From Rhyzopertha dominica (Eukaryota; Arthropoda; Insecta; Coleoptera; Bostrichidae), in contig QCXZ01000042.1 of NCBI GenBank assembly GCA_025024175.1, positions 10,247,501 through 10,311,500 of the forward strand: a DNA stretch of 64,000 nucleotides. Reading direction: 5' to 3'. Shown here in pieces: positions 27,701 through 35,930 of the stretch. The notes under the pieces were generated by a model. The model had not been told where the DNA came from and ran no database searches. It saw only the letters and a list, made by a program, of their open reading frames with translations. Positions within the stretch are counted from its first letter, which is position 1. Each line of letters opens with the position of its first letter. Made by a program: the position numbers and the translations under genes.

Positions 27701-28166
27701 AATCCAAATAAGTCCAATTACTTGATTGTCCAAGGAGTTGGACATTCGAAGGGTTTTATGGTAGAAGAACTAACCACAGACCATGTTTTATTGTATACAG
27801 CCTAATGAGATTGATACATATGACAACTATGTTACTCTTTTTACTTACTTTGGGGCAATATTTTAACTAATTTATCCCATCATTGTTAACTCCCAAATTT
27901 GATTTTATTTTCAGACAAGATGCGAAGACACAGTTTTGGGCCGCTACAGAGCCAAACGAGAAACAGATAACAACCAGAATATGACCGACTGGCAGTCTTT
28001 TTTGGAATTCAAAGTGGTTCTTCCAGAAGAATTCATCGCAGAAGTCAGTGAGACATCTCAGCCGAGGGCATGGAAATGGAATATGGCCTACTCCTTGGCA
28101 GTACTAGGAGGATTAGGAGCACTACTTTTATCCACGGGAGTTTTGTTGATACTACACAAGAAATAG
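3708..28166 (+). CDS. ZP-domain transmembrane protein (apical extracellular matrix type), 4 exons
   Basis: Four exons, 3708-4474, 8243-8421, 10241-10506 and 27915-28166, have GT-AG borders and compatible phases (2+1, 1+2, 0+0), giving 487 aa. The ATG starts a signal peptide (MTVAALLMLVSSVYC). Residues ~25-135 are Pro-rich. A ZP module follows from about residue 143, with cysteines at 145, 179, 199, 204, 213 and 236 and a ZP-C half containing GLGCRNP, GVCPEHP and MIGCLQFEDCQQ. The last exon carries a furin-type RAKR site (416-419), then a transmembrane helix (~461-484) and the three-residue tail HKK. Insect ZP proteins of this plan (Dumpy, Piopio, Miniature classes) are cleaved at the furin site and polymerise in the apical matrix under cuticle; function here is inferred. 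Intron 3 is 17.4 kb and full of transposons. Two N bases lie in exon 2. I cannot name the orthologue. Confidence 0.88.
4640..5700 (-). mobile_element. Decayed DDE transposon (IS630/Tc1-like superfamily) in ZP intron 1
   Basis: Read on the minus strand, about 5690-5131 encodes a broken transposase. IVMDNASYHS is the second catalytic Asp block, followed by DLYFEEDYTKK, then RLPPYHCIFNPIEII (family: LPPYHCELNPIELIW, third catalytic residue), and an acidic C-terminus SSESDSE ending at a TAA (5131). Stops and a frameshift interrupt it, and the N-terminal half is missing. The adjacent non-coding part (4700-5060) recurs at about 33000-33360, so it is the 3' portion of the same repeat family. A related transposase fossil lies at 37380-38392. 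Confidence 0.75.
5860..6480 (-). mobile_element. Second, different mariner-like transposase fossil
   Basis: On the minus strand the order of blocks matches insect mariner-like transposases: LLHPFHLLPLQD, then DVLFTDEACFTKF (first catalytic Asp), then VYVNGASHHL (degenerate 'MQDGAPPH' block), then ANRFFLWGTLKEKV with TEEELRERI (end of the DDE domain). Several stops and frameshifts lie between the blocks. No terminal inverted repeats were identified. It is a separate insertion from the neighbour at 4640-5700. Confidence 0.65.
7135..8208 (+). mobile_element. Internally deleted mariner transposon
   Basis: Terminal inverted repeats of about 25 bp bound the element: 'cattcaaaaagtccatagga' at the left matches the complement of the right end near 8183-8208. 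Inside, the transposase N-terminal region (about 7380-7637) and the catalytic region (7637-8074) are frame-shifted relative to each other. Visible motifs are TMDETWLHYY (first Asp), LFQQDNAPCHKS (second Asp) and TPDLAPSDFFMF (third Asp, DD34D type). Segments normally present after RIDA and after the WDANGIIFIDYL block are missing, so the copy cannot encode a full transposase. It sits in ZP intron 1, ending only about 34 bp before exon 2. Confidence 0.88.
8422..10240 (+). other. ZP gene intron 2, no gene seen
   Basis: This starts with GTAAGT and ends with a T-rich tract and TAG. A less AT-rich island lies at about 9000-9260, with a 62-codon open frame that has no family resemblance. Two imperfect copies of a short 'atgatgtatttatttagaac'-like unit occur near 9840-9915. 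No gene or transposon was recognised. Confidence 0.5.
11488..11513. repeat. Interstitial telomeric-type repeat, (CCTGA)5
   Basis: Five perfect tandem CCTGA units plus one base, the complement of (TCAGG)5. TCAGG is the telomeric repeat of many beetles (Tribolium type), replacing the general insect TTAGG. The tract is flanked by ordinary AT-rich intron sequence with no subtelomeric features. It could be a telomerase-healed break or simply a microsatellite. Confidence 0.7.
11690..12010. promoter_or_regulatory. Enhancer-like island in ZP intron 3
   Basis: This has more balanced base composition than its surroundings, contains several homeodomain-type cores (ATTAAC, TAATTG, TTAATTG, CATTAAAATTAAATGG) and has no ORF or repeat character. 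It looks like an insect cis-regulatory module, but this is pattern recognition only. Conservation in related genomes would be needed to support it. Confidence 0.25.
12730..13010. repeat. Diverged dispersed repeat, copy 1
   Basis: Similar in order of motifs to 14129-14480: a start like 'ggttaagtcaaaagtatg', then 'tgcatttgtgttgctatttt', then 'gacctggtgtttatttcatg' and 'gtgatttgat'. Probably a decayed DNA transposon or MITE. No coding sequence is visible. Confidence 0.4.
14129..14480. repeat. Diverged dispersed repeat, copy 2, with CAGGG start
   Basis: Begins TACAGGGTTAGTCAAACG and contains 'gcggatttgtattgttcttt' and 'tggaataatctggtttttg', which correspond to blocks in the 12730-13010 copy. A third partial match lies around 14800-14880. 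The CAGGG start resembles the ends of the MITEs elsewhere in this window. The other end was not found. Confidence 0.4.
18159..18253 (-). pseudogene. Possible broken minus-strand 5' coding exon
   Basis: On the minus strand an ATG at 18253 starts a Lys/Arg/Glu-rich frame (MNFDIEKRKNIVEKRKQI...) that leads toward a good donor, AAG|GTAAGT, at 18158. The frame hits a stop (TAA) shortly before the donor; a one-base shift keeps it open to NPFEG. The sequence upstream (GTTGACAACACTGG) looks like an insect promoter-proximal region. No downstream exon was found, so this may be a relic, a transposon leader exon or chance. Confidence 0.22.
19484..19505. repeat. (GA)n microsatellite
   Basis: About ten uninterrupted GA dinucleotides within AT-rich intron sequence. 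Confidence 0.85.
19650..19750. repeat. 51-bp tandem duplication
   Basis: Two nearly identical 51-bp units (starting at 19650 and 19701), each containing 'tttacccatccatcttcagt' and ending 'aaaatggtcaggtcag'. The junction contains TCAGGTCAGG. It abuts the broken end of the acyl-CoA ligase pseudogene at about 19752. Confidence 0.85.
19752..20490. pseudogene. Rearranged luciferase-like / 4CL-type acyl-CoA ligase pseudogene
   Basis: Two parts of one adenylate-forming enzyme lie in opposite orientations. On the minus strand (20280 to 19752) are KQIVYYRFDPNVFWTVLY, then LKHMLPRAKVFQLIMTEAGG (the Y-G-x-TE-x-G block of the family), then KPIPGFSYKVVDLDTDKSFG and KGEMMVKGNAITTGFF (the GE-x-x-x-x-G-x-x-x-x-x-GY block). 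On the plus strand (about 20328-20487) is the C-terminal domain: HPIIKDAVIVGIPHESVTYQ, FALVV and AIKRYVERKV. Stops and a frameshift interrupt it, and the N-terminal half is absent. No splice sites separate the minus-strand blocks, so a retrocopy is possible. The family is expanded in beetles (luciferase paralogues). Confidence 0.75.
20560..21065. promoter_or_regulatory. Enhancer-like island in ZP intron 3
   Basis: About 500 bp with higher GC than its flanks, no open frame, and homeodomain/Abd-B-like cores such as GGCCATAAAATTTAATTGAT and AATAAAAATGTTATGGCAGT. It lies just right of the pseudogene. Regulatory function is inferred from appearance only. Confidence 0.25.
21320..23525 (+). mobile_element. 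Tc1-like transposon fossil, split by a satellite array
   Basis: A frame-shifted Tc1-type transposase is readable from 21350 to 22200: GKILAFWDEGFISR and KIAQRIN (helix-turn-helix), RKVVAIYLQNPEQYGT, SPRAARRIIATASST, KCPRLLPRHKTARLEFAGEN, FFDEKK (first Asp), MVWSAFTKAGVLTMAYPSTR, DFIFQQNNARIYFSRESM (second catalytic Asp replaced by Asn), CPSCSPDMN and YTTINELI. The reading then breaks at 22200 and resumes at about 23412 with SLEEVWTNMKPRILNKLVGS, the normal C-terminus. The 1.2 kb in between is the tandem array annotated separately. Many stops make it non-functional. Confidence 0.85.
22201..23415. repeat. Satellite-like tandem array, ~272-bp unit, 4.4 copies
   Basis: Units start at 22201, 22488, 22760, 23033 and 23305 (periods 287, 272, 273, 272; the first has a short insertion near 22415). 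Each begins ATTTACTAATCTGGACC, passes through GTCGCTAGCTACAACGGTTC, CGACGTCCTAGCTCATTTCT and a 10-bp inverted repeat AGCTCAAAAT / ATTTTGAGCT (imperfect in the first unit), and ends CCTCCGATTTGTATAATTTC. The units are about 90-95% alike by eye. The last unit stops after GCTCATTT. No ORF spans the unit. Confidence 0.93.
24680..25790 (-). mobile_element. Probable hAT-like transposase fossil
   Basis: On the minus strand several broken frames give a C-terminal hAT-type order: FCDHFHIEWDSLFNKV, then NLKKIAEFIIYLPGTN followed by TQEKLRMIVKKT (family: LP-TNA--ER-FS--N--W---K--M). Upstream are FGTSFCEVDVFNAL and LLRPKLYSIF. Stops are frequent and no termini were found. The assignment rests on a weak motif series. 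Confidence 0.42.
26100..26300. other. Unexplained GC-richer island with ambiguous bases
   Basis: A local island (several N bases) with CGGCCGCTTAGGCTAATTC, AAGCGGCTTAGTGCAAC and related motifs. An open frame of 62 codons crosses it without family resemblance. It may be regulatory; nothing more can be said. Confidence 0.25.
26969..27070 (+). mobile_element. tRNA-derived SINE-like relic
   Basis: Starts GGCCGCATTGGCTAGCAATG (A-box-like region) and reaches CAGGGTTCAAATCACGGTCA about 75 bp later, which resembles an RNA polymerase III B box (GGTTCGAATCC) in the form common in arthropod SINEs. It does not fold as a complete tRNA. No tail or target-site duplication was established. Confidence 0.42.
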
Positions 28167-28276
28167 AGAAAAGAGGATCCCTTGTTTCTACTAGTAATCG
28201 AATTTATGTTTTTATTTGTTTTTTTGTTGCTTATCTGTTGTTATCTCTCGATTAAGTATTCACTTATGGACCTAAT

Positions 28277-28282
28277 AATAAA
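28277..28282 (+). terminator. Polyadenylation signal of the ZP gene
   Basis: AATAAA 111 bp after the stop codon of the ZP gene; the first canonical signal downstream. Confidence 0.65.
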
Positions 28283-29885
28283 CTGATTTATAGTTACGTT
28301 TACATTTCCGGTAATAATTAAAGCAACCGTCAACACAGATACCATATTTAACTCCAACTTACATTGTTTTTTTAAGCTAAGCGGAATATACATCCTTTTT
28401 TCTGAAATTGTTTGGTAGTGTGCAGCATTGTACGAAGAGTACAGAATCCCGATTTAAACAGGATTCAGAGTTCTGCACAGAGTTGTCACCATGTATGGGA
28501 TCTGGGTACATTTGTAATACCTTTAAGAACAAACACAACCAAAAATGTTCACAAAAATATTCAAGCACCCACCATATTTGATTGATTATTTGTGAATATT
28601 TATCACACTTACCTGCTATTGGTAAAAAGAATTCACTTTGTATAAGTAAAGCTAAGAACCTTTGAAACTGAGCTCATTTTAGCCACCTTAATAATTAAAA
28701 ACAATGCAAGACTAAGCCAAGTATACTGATGAAGAGTCAATAAAATAATTACTAGTAAATGGAGATTCAGGCTAAGTACACTAAAAACTTATTATGGTCA
28801 TATTCATTCGATTTCAGTACTAAGATATGCCATTATACCACGGATACAGCCCATACTAAATTCAAAATGTATTCTTACATCACCGAATCACTAATTACAT
28901 CGAAAGAACAGAAAGTGCGTAGAACGTAACCCACGTAAAAAATGCAAGCGCGAAAACCAGAAAACTGGTACACACGTTAGACTAAATGTCAGGCCAAGCA
29001 AACTGTAAATAATGAACGATATATGTCACCGGTATCTGGGTTAATATCTTCGTGATCTCTATTAGTAAAGTCCAAATGGTATAAGTTCCAACAACGAAAC
29101 GACTAGTTAGGAACATAAAGTATTAAAGCAACGCAAGTTTCCACAGTGCATAAAAGTTAAAAATTCTTTCGAAGGTTACATTGCTTTGACAATTCCAGTG
29201 GTGTATTCCTAAAGAGAGGTGGAAGTTTTTGTTTGAAAATTAATGTACCCGTCTAACATTTATTTATTCAAATTTAACCCTTTTTTAGGCCCATCATTCT
29301 CAGTTTCATAAAATTCTGTTATCCCAGAATATATTCCACCATATATTGTTTATTATTAGAGACATTAAATGTTCTTTTTTACATTATAGCTGGTCTACTG
29401 CACATATATACTGGAAAACTATGAAATTACTCGCAATAGATAATAAGCTTTTATTTAGAAAGTAATAAATCGAACATACGACTGCGCAACTAATTTATTT
29501 CTATACAAGCTAATACGTCTTGAATGGTACAACGCAAACTTTAGACGTAAACACAATAAGACTTCAATTAAGTGCAATGATGGCAGATTTACGACTTGCA
29601 AAAGGTCGTTATTGAGCAAAGTAGCAAGGCAGTTTATTTTTATTCTGCGCTATTGCGGTTTAAATTGAAGATAATGGCGGATTATACTGAAATAATTATA
29701 CCAGGAAGCGTTTAATAAATTTTTATTGGGCTACGAAAGGTAAGTAGCAACATAAGCGGAGAATTAATTTATCACTGCGGTATTAAAAAAAATTAAAACC
29801 ATAGACATAACTATGTTACAATGATCAACATTGCATCTTTCAAATCGCTTTCAATGTGTTAAGGTTTTGTAATTAGGTGAGCTTT
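28283..29885. other. Intergenic, no gene seen; possible regulatory island at 29550-29750
   Basis: AT-rich DNA without coding character. About 29550-29750 is less AT-rich and has homeodomain-type cores (TTCAATTAAGTGC, TTTATTTTTATTC, GGTTTAAATTG, TTTTTATTGGGC), reminiscent of a cis-regulatory module. Nothing else was recognised. Confidence 0.3.
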
Positions 29886-29889
29886 TTTA

Positions 29890-30010
29890 ACCTACTTAAT
29901 TAGGGAGTGCCCCAGAGAACTGTTCTAGGACCATTACACTTTTATTGTTATATGTTAATAATTTAGTGAATTTATTTGCTAATGATAAAATAACAAAAGA
30001 GATATTTTTT
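29890..30010 (+). mobile_element. Non-LTR retrotransposon RT fragment
   Basis: GVPQRTVLGPLHF (family: SGVPQGSVLGPLLF) is followed after a one-base shift by LLYVNNLVNLFANDK, corresponding to the palm region up to a degenerate YADD box. Only this segment is recognisable. Flanks are AT-rich and unassigned. Confidence 0.65.
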
Positions 30011-31144
30011 TATTTACAGAGTCTCTTTTAGGGGTACTTTGGAAATTTGTTTNAAATAGCTCATCCCCTTTGTAATACCTCAATAAATGACAGAGTTTGA
30101 GTACTGTCTTTTTTAAGTTGCGGCTATTTTGTTTAATATAAAATAGGTAAAACGATTTCTAGTACACAGTACAAGTTACTATGAAAATGCAATTAAAATG
30201 TCTATTAATTTTTTGTACCCGATGTTTTGAGGTGGTATACAATTTATTTAAAGAACTTAGAATGTACAAGAATCCATATAAAAACATTTATACATGTATC
30301 TTTTTTATGTGTGTTACACTTTCATAAAAAATGTTATATGTTTTTTTAAATAATCTTTCCCATTTTCTTTGTAATTTTATGCTACGTTAGTATACATAAG
30401 TAATAAATAAGGACACGTAACCTTACAAAAAATCATCAAAACTCAAAAGCTTAATTCCTAATAAATAAAGTTATCTTATATTTAGGTATGTTATGACAAC
30501 CTTTATCTAAATTTTAGTAAATGTTATTTTATTGTTTTGTAAAAGACTGCTCGATATGTAATGGTAATAACATAAATGCTAATAAAAATGTAACTATTTA
30601 TAGAACGGATACAGTACATAATTTAGGTAAGTGTTATGCACTAAAGACGTATTTTTTCTAGCGAACTAATTAAAAAGTTATCTTGTTATACTTGTTAATG
30701 TTAGAATTGTTAAAATTATGGACAATACAAACGGGATTTTCTATAAAGTTTTGGTTAATATATTTAAAATTAAAAGTAAAGTGATGTCGAATTCTTTAAA
30801 TGTAAAGCAGCATCTAGTAGATCCTGTATAGGAATCATTAATAAATACCACGCGCAAAGTTGCAAAAGCATGAAAAAACATATACACTGTTTTACAAATG
30901 CTGACATCCGACTCTATCAAAAGTGTTACAGAATTAGTAAGTTCAATGATATTTTGAAACAGTGCCTTATATAATCAATCACTGGTTTCATTGTATAATA
31001 ATTAACTAAAGAGTTATATAAAAAGCTCTTTTGTAAAGTTGAATTTATTTCCCAATACACAAATAATTCGCAAATTGCATCTGCAAATACTTTGCACCGT
31101 TCTGGTAATAATTTATGGCATGACTAATATAGGAAAATCCTGAN
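30011..31144. other. Intergenic, nothing recognised
   Basis: Very AT-rich sequence with short A/T runs, no open frame with motifs, no repeat structure seen. Confidence 0.4.
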
Positions 31145-31740
31145 TTATGATAACACCAATAGCAAGCCTAATGCGGACGGCGCGGTTAAAGCGGAAATGG
31201 ATCCCATTAGCTCGCTCGCGTTTCCGCTTGCACCTCCTTGATAAACGTGCTGCGATTGATAATACAATAATNTGAATTCAAATGAGCTCGCAATCAGGAC
31301 CAACAATTTGTGAGCAGATGAAGGCACGACCGAAATTTTCAAGGCAAGTTGGAAAACAAATTAAACTTCGCACCTGTTGTTTTAAGAACCTCCGCTACCT
31401 CAAACTTAAAAATACTGGCAATTAAATCGCTTAAACGACGATTAGACGTCCAAACATGTTTACATCTTTTAACATCCGTTTTAACACTTCATTAGAAAAA
31501 CATATTCGGAAACGTTAATAATGTAATACGTAGAAAATTTATTGGTTTAGAACAAACAGCACGCCAAGGCGTTTGCCTAATGATTTGTTTGCGGTGGCGA
31601 GATGTTAGCTTGCGGATCTGTCAAAACAATCGCTGAATTCAAAAGTTAATATGTTGAAAATAGGGCTAGTGAAAAATTCGAACGTTTGAAGTCAAGCGGC
31701 GCTAATAAATTAATGGCAGTGCCAAAGTAAACGTCTGAAT
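31145..31740. promoter_or_regulatory. Enhancer-like or otherwise constrained island
   Basis: Contains a GC-richer core (31170-31350: GCGGACGGCGCGGTTAAAGC, GCTCGCTCGCGTTTCCGC, AACGTGCTGCGATTGATAAT) and further motifs up to 31740. A 65-codon minus-strand frame exists but carries no family motif. A regulatory role is only a guess from composition. Confidence 0.22.
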
Positions 31741-31749
31741 ATTATCAAA

Positions 31750-32610
31750 TACAGGGTGATTCGCATAAGTATCGGACACAGTGCAGGTGCATGTAGGGGA
31801 GTCCAAAATAATACGATTTAACGCAACTTACCTATATACTAAATTGCACACCTGAGTAGTTATAGGCCTTGAAAGTGGGGTTTCAAATTCCAAAAAAAAA
31901 TCATTATCTCACTTATACTTGAACTTAGAAGAACCAAATTTGGTACACTTTGTGAGTGTACCAACAATTCAGATGGAATATTTGAAGGGTTGATAAGGGA
32001 TGATGCACCCTTAAAATGTGACAGAATTTTTAACACGTTGGTGTACTTGAAAAATTGTTATTTTATTTTATGTGGAATTTAATTAATTTCCTCGCGTAAT
32101 CCCTCGTAAAAAAACATGTGCCAATATTTTGTTCTATTAAACCATTCTTATTTCAACTTTTACCTATCAAGTCTGAGGTTTAATTTCATAGCCATCGTTT
32201 GAATTTTCGATCATTTTAAATAACATAGCTACAATACACGTTTTTAGTTATTCAGGTTTTTCTTGAAAACGATAAGATTTTTTGCAAAATAACAAGACTA
32301 AAATAAGTTTTATTATTAGTTTCCCCACAAAATAAAATAATACTTTTAAGTCAGCCAACGTGTTAAAGAATTCCATCACATTTTAAAAGTGCATCATCAC
32401 TTATTCCTCTTGGTATACTCGCGACGTGTACCAAATTTCATTTTTCTAAGTTCAAGTATAAGTGAGATATAGATTTTTTTTCGACATTTGAAACCCCGCT
32501 TTAAAGAAGCATAACTTCTCAGGGATGCAACTTAGAATGCAGGTAAGTAGCGTTAAATCACAATATTTTGGAATCTACTCTATGTCGGTGCTTATGCGAA
32601 TCACCCTGTA
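31750..32610. mobile_element. Foldback MITE, 861 bp with ~290-bp inverted arms
   Basis: The first 20 bases (TACAGGGTGATTCGCATAAG) are the exact complement of the last 20. Similarity continues inward for about 290 bp in each arm (31750-32045 against 32345-32610) with mismatches: for example GGGGTTTCAAAT and CACTTATACTTGAACTTAGA appear in both arms. A loop of about 300 bp separates them. Flanking TA on each side of CAGGG...CCCTG is consistent with a TA target-site duplication, as in Tc1/mariner-type MITEs. No coding sequence. Confidence 0.93.
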
Positions 32611-32984
32611 TATAGCTCAGAGGTGTTTGGATTTCTACTAGCAACCATAGATTCCATGCGAATGCTACGGTGAAAACGTATCAAGAATAATCCATGTTTC
32701 CTTTACAATACTCTCTTCTCAGGTGCTTCTACATATTTCTTAAATGGCCATGTTAATCGGCATAAAAAAGGGACCAAAGAAAATTAATGTGTAAGCAAGA
32801 ACATAAGTAAGAACATAACCACTAGTTTCATATGTGATTTTTTCTTTTTTTGTAATCTTATTCACAGTAAAACACAAATAACGATCATATGATAAGAGGT
32901 CGTGAAGTAACAGCAATTAATACACACAGACTTTTGGTGTGCTCTAAGCAAGGTACAACACAATAGGTTAACCTACTGTTTCAA

Positions 32985-33360
32985 AAATTCAAGCAACGAT
33001 CTATGAGAATGACTTATGCAGAGGGTTTTACAGCTTGATGGTCAACCGTCCTAGACCATTGGGATTAGTGGCTAAAATTTTAACTTTTCCACTATAAATT
33101 TTTGAAATTTGTTAGTTGTGATAATTTAGCAATCAATAAAACAGAAGCTTTTATAACAAATTTTATTTAATGCAGACCTGATGCTAACTGGCGCGACCCA
33201 CGATATATTTTTATGTGATATTTCATTCTGTTTAAATTTTCCGATGTATAAAATAAAAGCCTTTGTTTGTCATAACGAATTTATACAAATTTAATATAAA
33301 AACATACAATTTAGCAAGTAGAAAATTTTTTACATTTGTTAGATTGTTAGATTAGGAGAT
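32985..33360. repeat. Second, shorter copy of the 4.7-5.06 kb repeat
   Basis: GACTTATGCAGAGGGT and CAGCTTGATGGTC (4730-4760) recur at 33010-33045, and the block AAATTTTCCGATGTATAAAA to TACATTTGTTAGA (4918-5030) recurs at 33235-33345 with about 95% identity by eye. Intervening sequence differs: the second copy has an insertion around 33165-33215 and lacks the transposase-coding part. It is therefore a deletion derivative of the DDE transposon family seen in ZP intron 1. Confidence 0.85.
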
Positions 33361-34480
33361 TAAGCACTCAGGGATATGCCGCGACAGATCCTAGTGATAA
33401 GAATGAACATATTTAATTGTTTCGGAAGCACACAGTTGCCCTACGAAATTTATTTGTCACAAACGCCTCTTAATAAGTGGCTAAATGTAAGCATATATGT
33501 AGGTATGACTGAATAAGTAAAAAATATTGCACTTGGTACGCTTATATGCTGTAAAACTTTAAAATATAAGTAGATACATATGCTTTCAATACCGTTTATA
33601 GATAGTAGGAGTAAAATAGTTACGATTTCTTCTTATTTCCAAAAAAAAAATATACAGGTAGAAACTACGTTTATGAAAAAGAAAAAAGAGACAAAATTTT
33701 AACCTGTGAAGAAACAGGGCAGAAGACGATTGCACACCGCGATCAAACATTAGAAAGTATGGGCTGCCGCATTGAAATTTGAATGTTTACCATTCATGTT
33801 TATAAAAATAGATACTACTCATTAAATTAGGAAAGTCATACATTAAAAGCTATTAGATGAGAAATATTTGTAGTTCAAATAATAATACCAAATAATGCTC
33901 ATTGATTTATGTGTATGGAAAAAAATCTAAAAAATGCTAAACACAATTTTTGGATGGTCCACTCGCTGCAAAACAGTGGAACGTGCCGAACCCGTCTGTT
34001 ATTTACGACAGCTTCAGGTAATACTTGTAAACCATTGTGAGCGGTAATCGGCTGTTCGTAGAATGAGTCTCATAGATTGTTGCTTGCAACTATACCTTAT
34101 AAATGTATTAAATATGTTCAGGATGTAACAAAATGGTTATCCGAGGAAAAGGCTAGAAAATGTAGTTATGTATTTTGTTTCTGTTACTATCTGCTTCGCA
34201 CTTAGGTACCTACTATTTATACCTACTATTTCTTTTGTTATTTTCATTTTGGATTGTTTATAACGCTTATTTTTATTTTAGAGTTTAATTTGTTGGCAAA
34301 TGCATGTACCTATATCTAATAAATAATTTAATTTTAATAAAAAAATTATTATACAAAAAACATTTTTATTCACACAATTTGGCATGGTGCCCAGCAAATT
34401 TAGATTTTGCCCCAGCTAGTAAAATGGTCTATCCGCTTCCGTGGTTATGGAAGGAATACATTTATTTGGCCCACCCTATA
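33361..34480. other. Intergenic, nothing recognised
   Basis: AT-rich, with short poly-A runs. No ORF with motifs, no repeat arms and no RNA gene seen. Confidence 0.4.
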
Positions 34481-34875
34481 TACAGGGTTAGGAGAAATTA
34501 CTAGAATGGACGATTATTTCAAAAGATACAGGAGTTAGCAAAAAAATTTAAAAAAAAAGCGATAAGACTACCATGAGACATCGTCTCATTGTGGCCCATT
34601 ATCCCTTATTGTTTGAAACGCCGATATCTAGAAAACGAATTAATTTGAGGCATAACGTATAGTTAATAGAAAATGTTCAAAATTTACAGGACGAGCAAAA
34701 TAAGTAATAATATAATATTTAAGTAAATAGAACTTTAGTTATCCGCAACTTTTTAAGCGATATTACAGGTATGTAGATTTTTAATAGCCTTGCAACTTTT
34801 ATATAAAACGTTTTTTGATAACTCCTGTATATTTTGAAATAATCGACCGTTCCGGTAATTTTTCCTAACCCGGTA
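34481..34875. mobile_element. MITE with ~70-bp terminal inverted repeats
   Basis: Left end TACAGGGTTAGGAGAAATTA continues GGACGATTATTTCAAAAGAT and ACAGGAGTTAGCAAAAAA. The complement of the right end reads TACCGGGTTAGGAAAAATTA, then CGATTATTTCAAAATATACAG and GGAGTTATCAAAAAACG. About 70 bp pair with scattered mismatches. The 250-bp interior has no ORF. The termini are of the CAGGG type seen in other MITEs here. Confidence 0.85.
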
Positions 34876-35201
34876 AAATTTCACCATTCCGTATTTAATT
34901 AATATTTACGGTTTATCATTATGTCAAGAATCTTCATTACATGGGTCATTGCAGCCATGTCGCCCGATGGTTGTAATGTAAAAACCAACAATTCTATCGT
35001 TGCAATCACTTTCCATCAACCAATAACAAGCACGGACGATACGAAAGCACTAATCGAAAAAACCCAGATCCGAACTAAAAACATCCAGATCGAAAACCTC
35101 TCTTATCAGCTCAAGTCCAAGGCAATCAATCACCATTTCCACAGATTGATTTCGCTTAATTGCTCCACAAATACGGAACAAACTCTGCAGGGTTATCTTA
35201 C

Positions 35202-35500
35202 CTAAATTTCATCCAGGTGTTGCGATGGTAATCCAACAAAAGGGCACTCAGAACTAGCATCGGAAAGCAAACACAGAAACACCGAGCGGTCCCGCGGTGG
35301 CAGTATTTGCTCGAGATCGAAGTGCGCCTTCTACAGCGAGTGCCGGCACGCGTCTATCGCGAGGCCGCTGATAAAACTCGTTGGGGAGCGCGTATTGTTT
35401 TAGACGTGGTGCGGTGGCGTGGGGTGGAGCACTGCTCCCTTGATGCAGATATTGTACCGCAAACGAGGGTTACTTTGACCAAAAAGAATTATACATTGAA
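35202..35500 (-). promoter_or_regulatory. CpG-rich island; candidate minus-strand promoter and first exon
   Basis: About 35270-35480 is far richer in CpG than anything nearby (for example CCGAGCGGTCCCGCGG, GCCGGCACGCGTCTATCGCG). On the minus strand an ATG at 35260 starts MLVLSALLLDYHRNTWMKF and reaches the donor TTTAG|GTAAGA at 35201. That would be a short first coding exon with a hydrophobic start. No following exon was recognised to the left. A plus-strand frame through the island is also open for 69 codons. A promoter is the simplest guess; this remains unproven. Confidence 0.28.
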
Positions 35501-35589
35501 AATATTGTTATTGTGACATGTGGATTAAGTATTCAATAGTTTTTGCATATGAGTTTTATTGATTAAGTGTAATTATTTTCATTTTTTTT

Positions 35590-35930
35590 TCATTTTCATG
35601 CAGAGGACATATCTGACTATCATCTTGTCTGCTCCAAATTAAATATTCATTGGAATAAACTTCTGCCAAAGATGATATGTCATAGACAGTACAGGTACTT
35701 CCACCTGGAGGCCTTTTTGGAGGATCTGCATGGGATGGGGTATATGAATAATCTCGATGAAAAAGTTGATTATCTTTCTAAAAATACATTATCTCTTTTT
35801 CATAGACACGCACCATGTACGGTGTCTCGAGTAACTAAACCTAAGGCACCCTGGATAACAGACTGTGTAAAGTTTGTCTATATTTGGAAGAATTTTACGG
35901 GCCGGTTTATTCNGAGAAATAATAGATACA
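35590..35930 (+). mobile_element. Jockey-clade LINE fragment, endonuclease-RT linker
   Basis: EDISDYHLVCSKLN (end of the AP-endonuclease domain, family: ISDHHLV) is followed by YRYFHLEAFLEDLHGMGYMN, NLDEKVDYLSKNTLSLFHRH and APCTVSRVTKPKAPWITD, the linker that precedes the RT in Jockey-type elements. The similarity stops at about 35925, where another element's end begins. The RT at 38393-40030 may be the rest of the same copy. Confidence 0.7.

Larger units (their letters stand above)
10507..27914 (+). other. ZP gene intron 3 (17.4 kb)
   Basis: A GTAAGC donor and a TTTTATTTTCAG acceptor bound it. Its recognisable contents are annotated separately: interstitial telomeric repeat, decayed repeats, acyl-CoA ligase pseudogene, Tc1 plus satellite, hAT-like fossil, SINE-like relic and enhancer-like islands. 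The remaining stretches, notably 13.0-14.1, 14.9-18.1, 18.3-19.4, 23.5-24.6 and 25.8-26.9 kb, hold nothing I can name. Confidence 0.6.
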
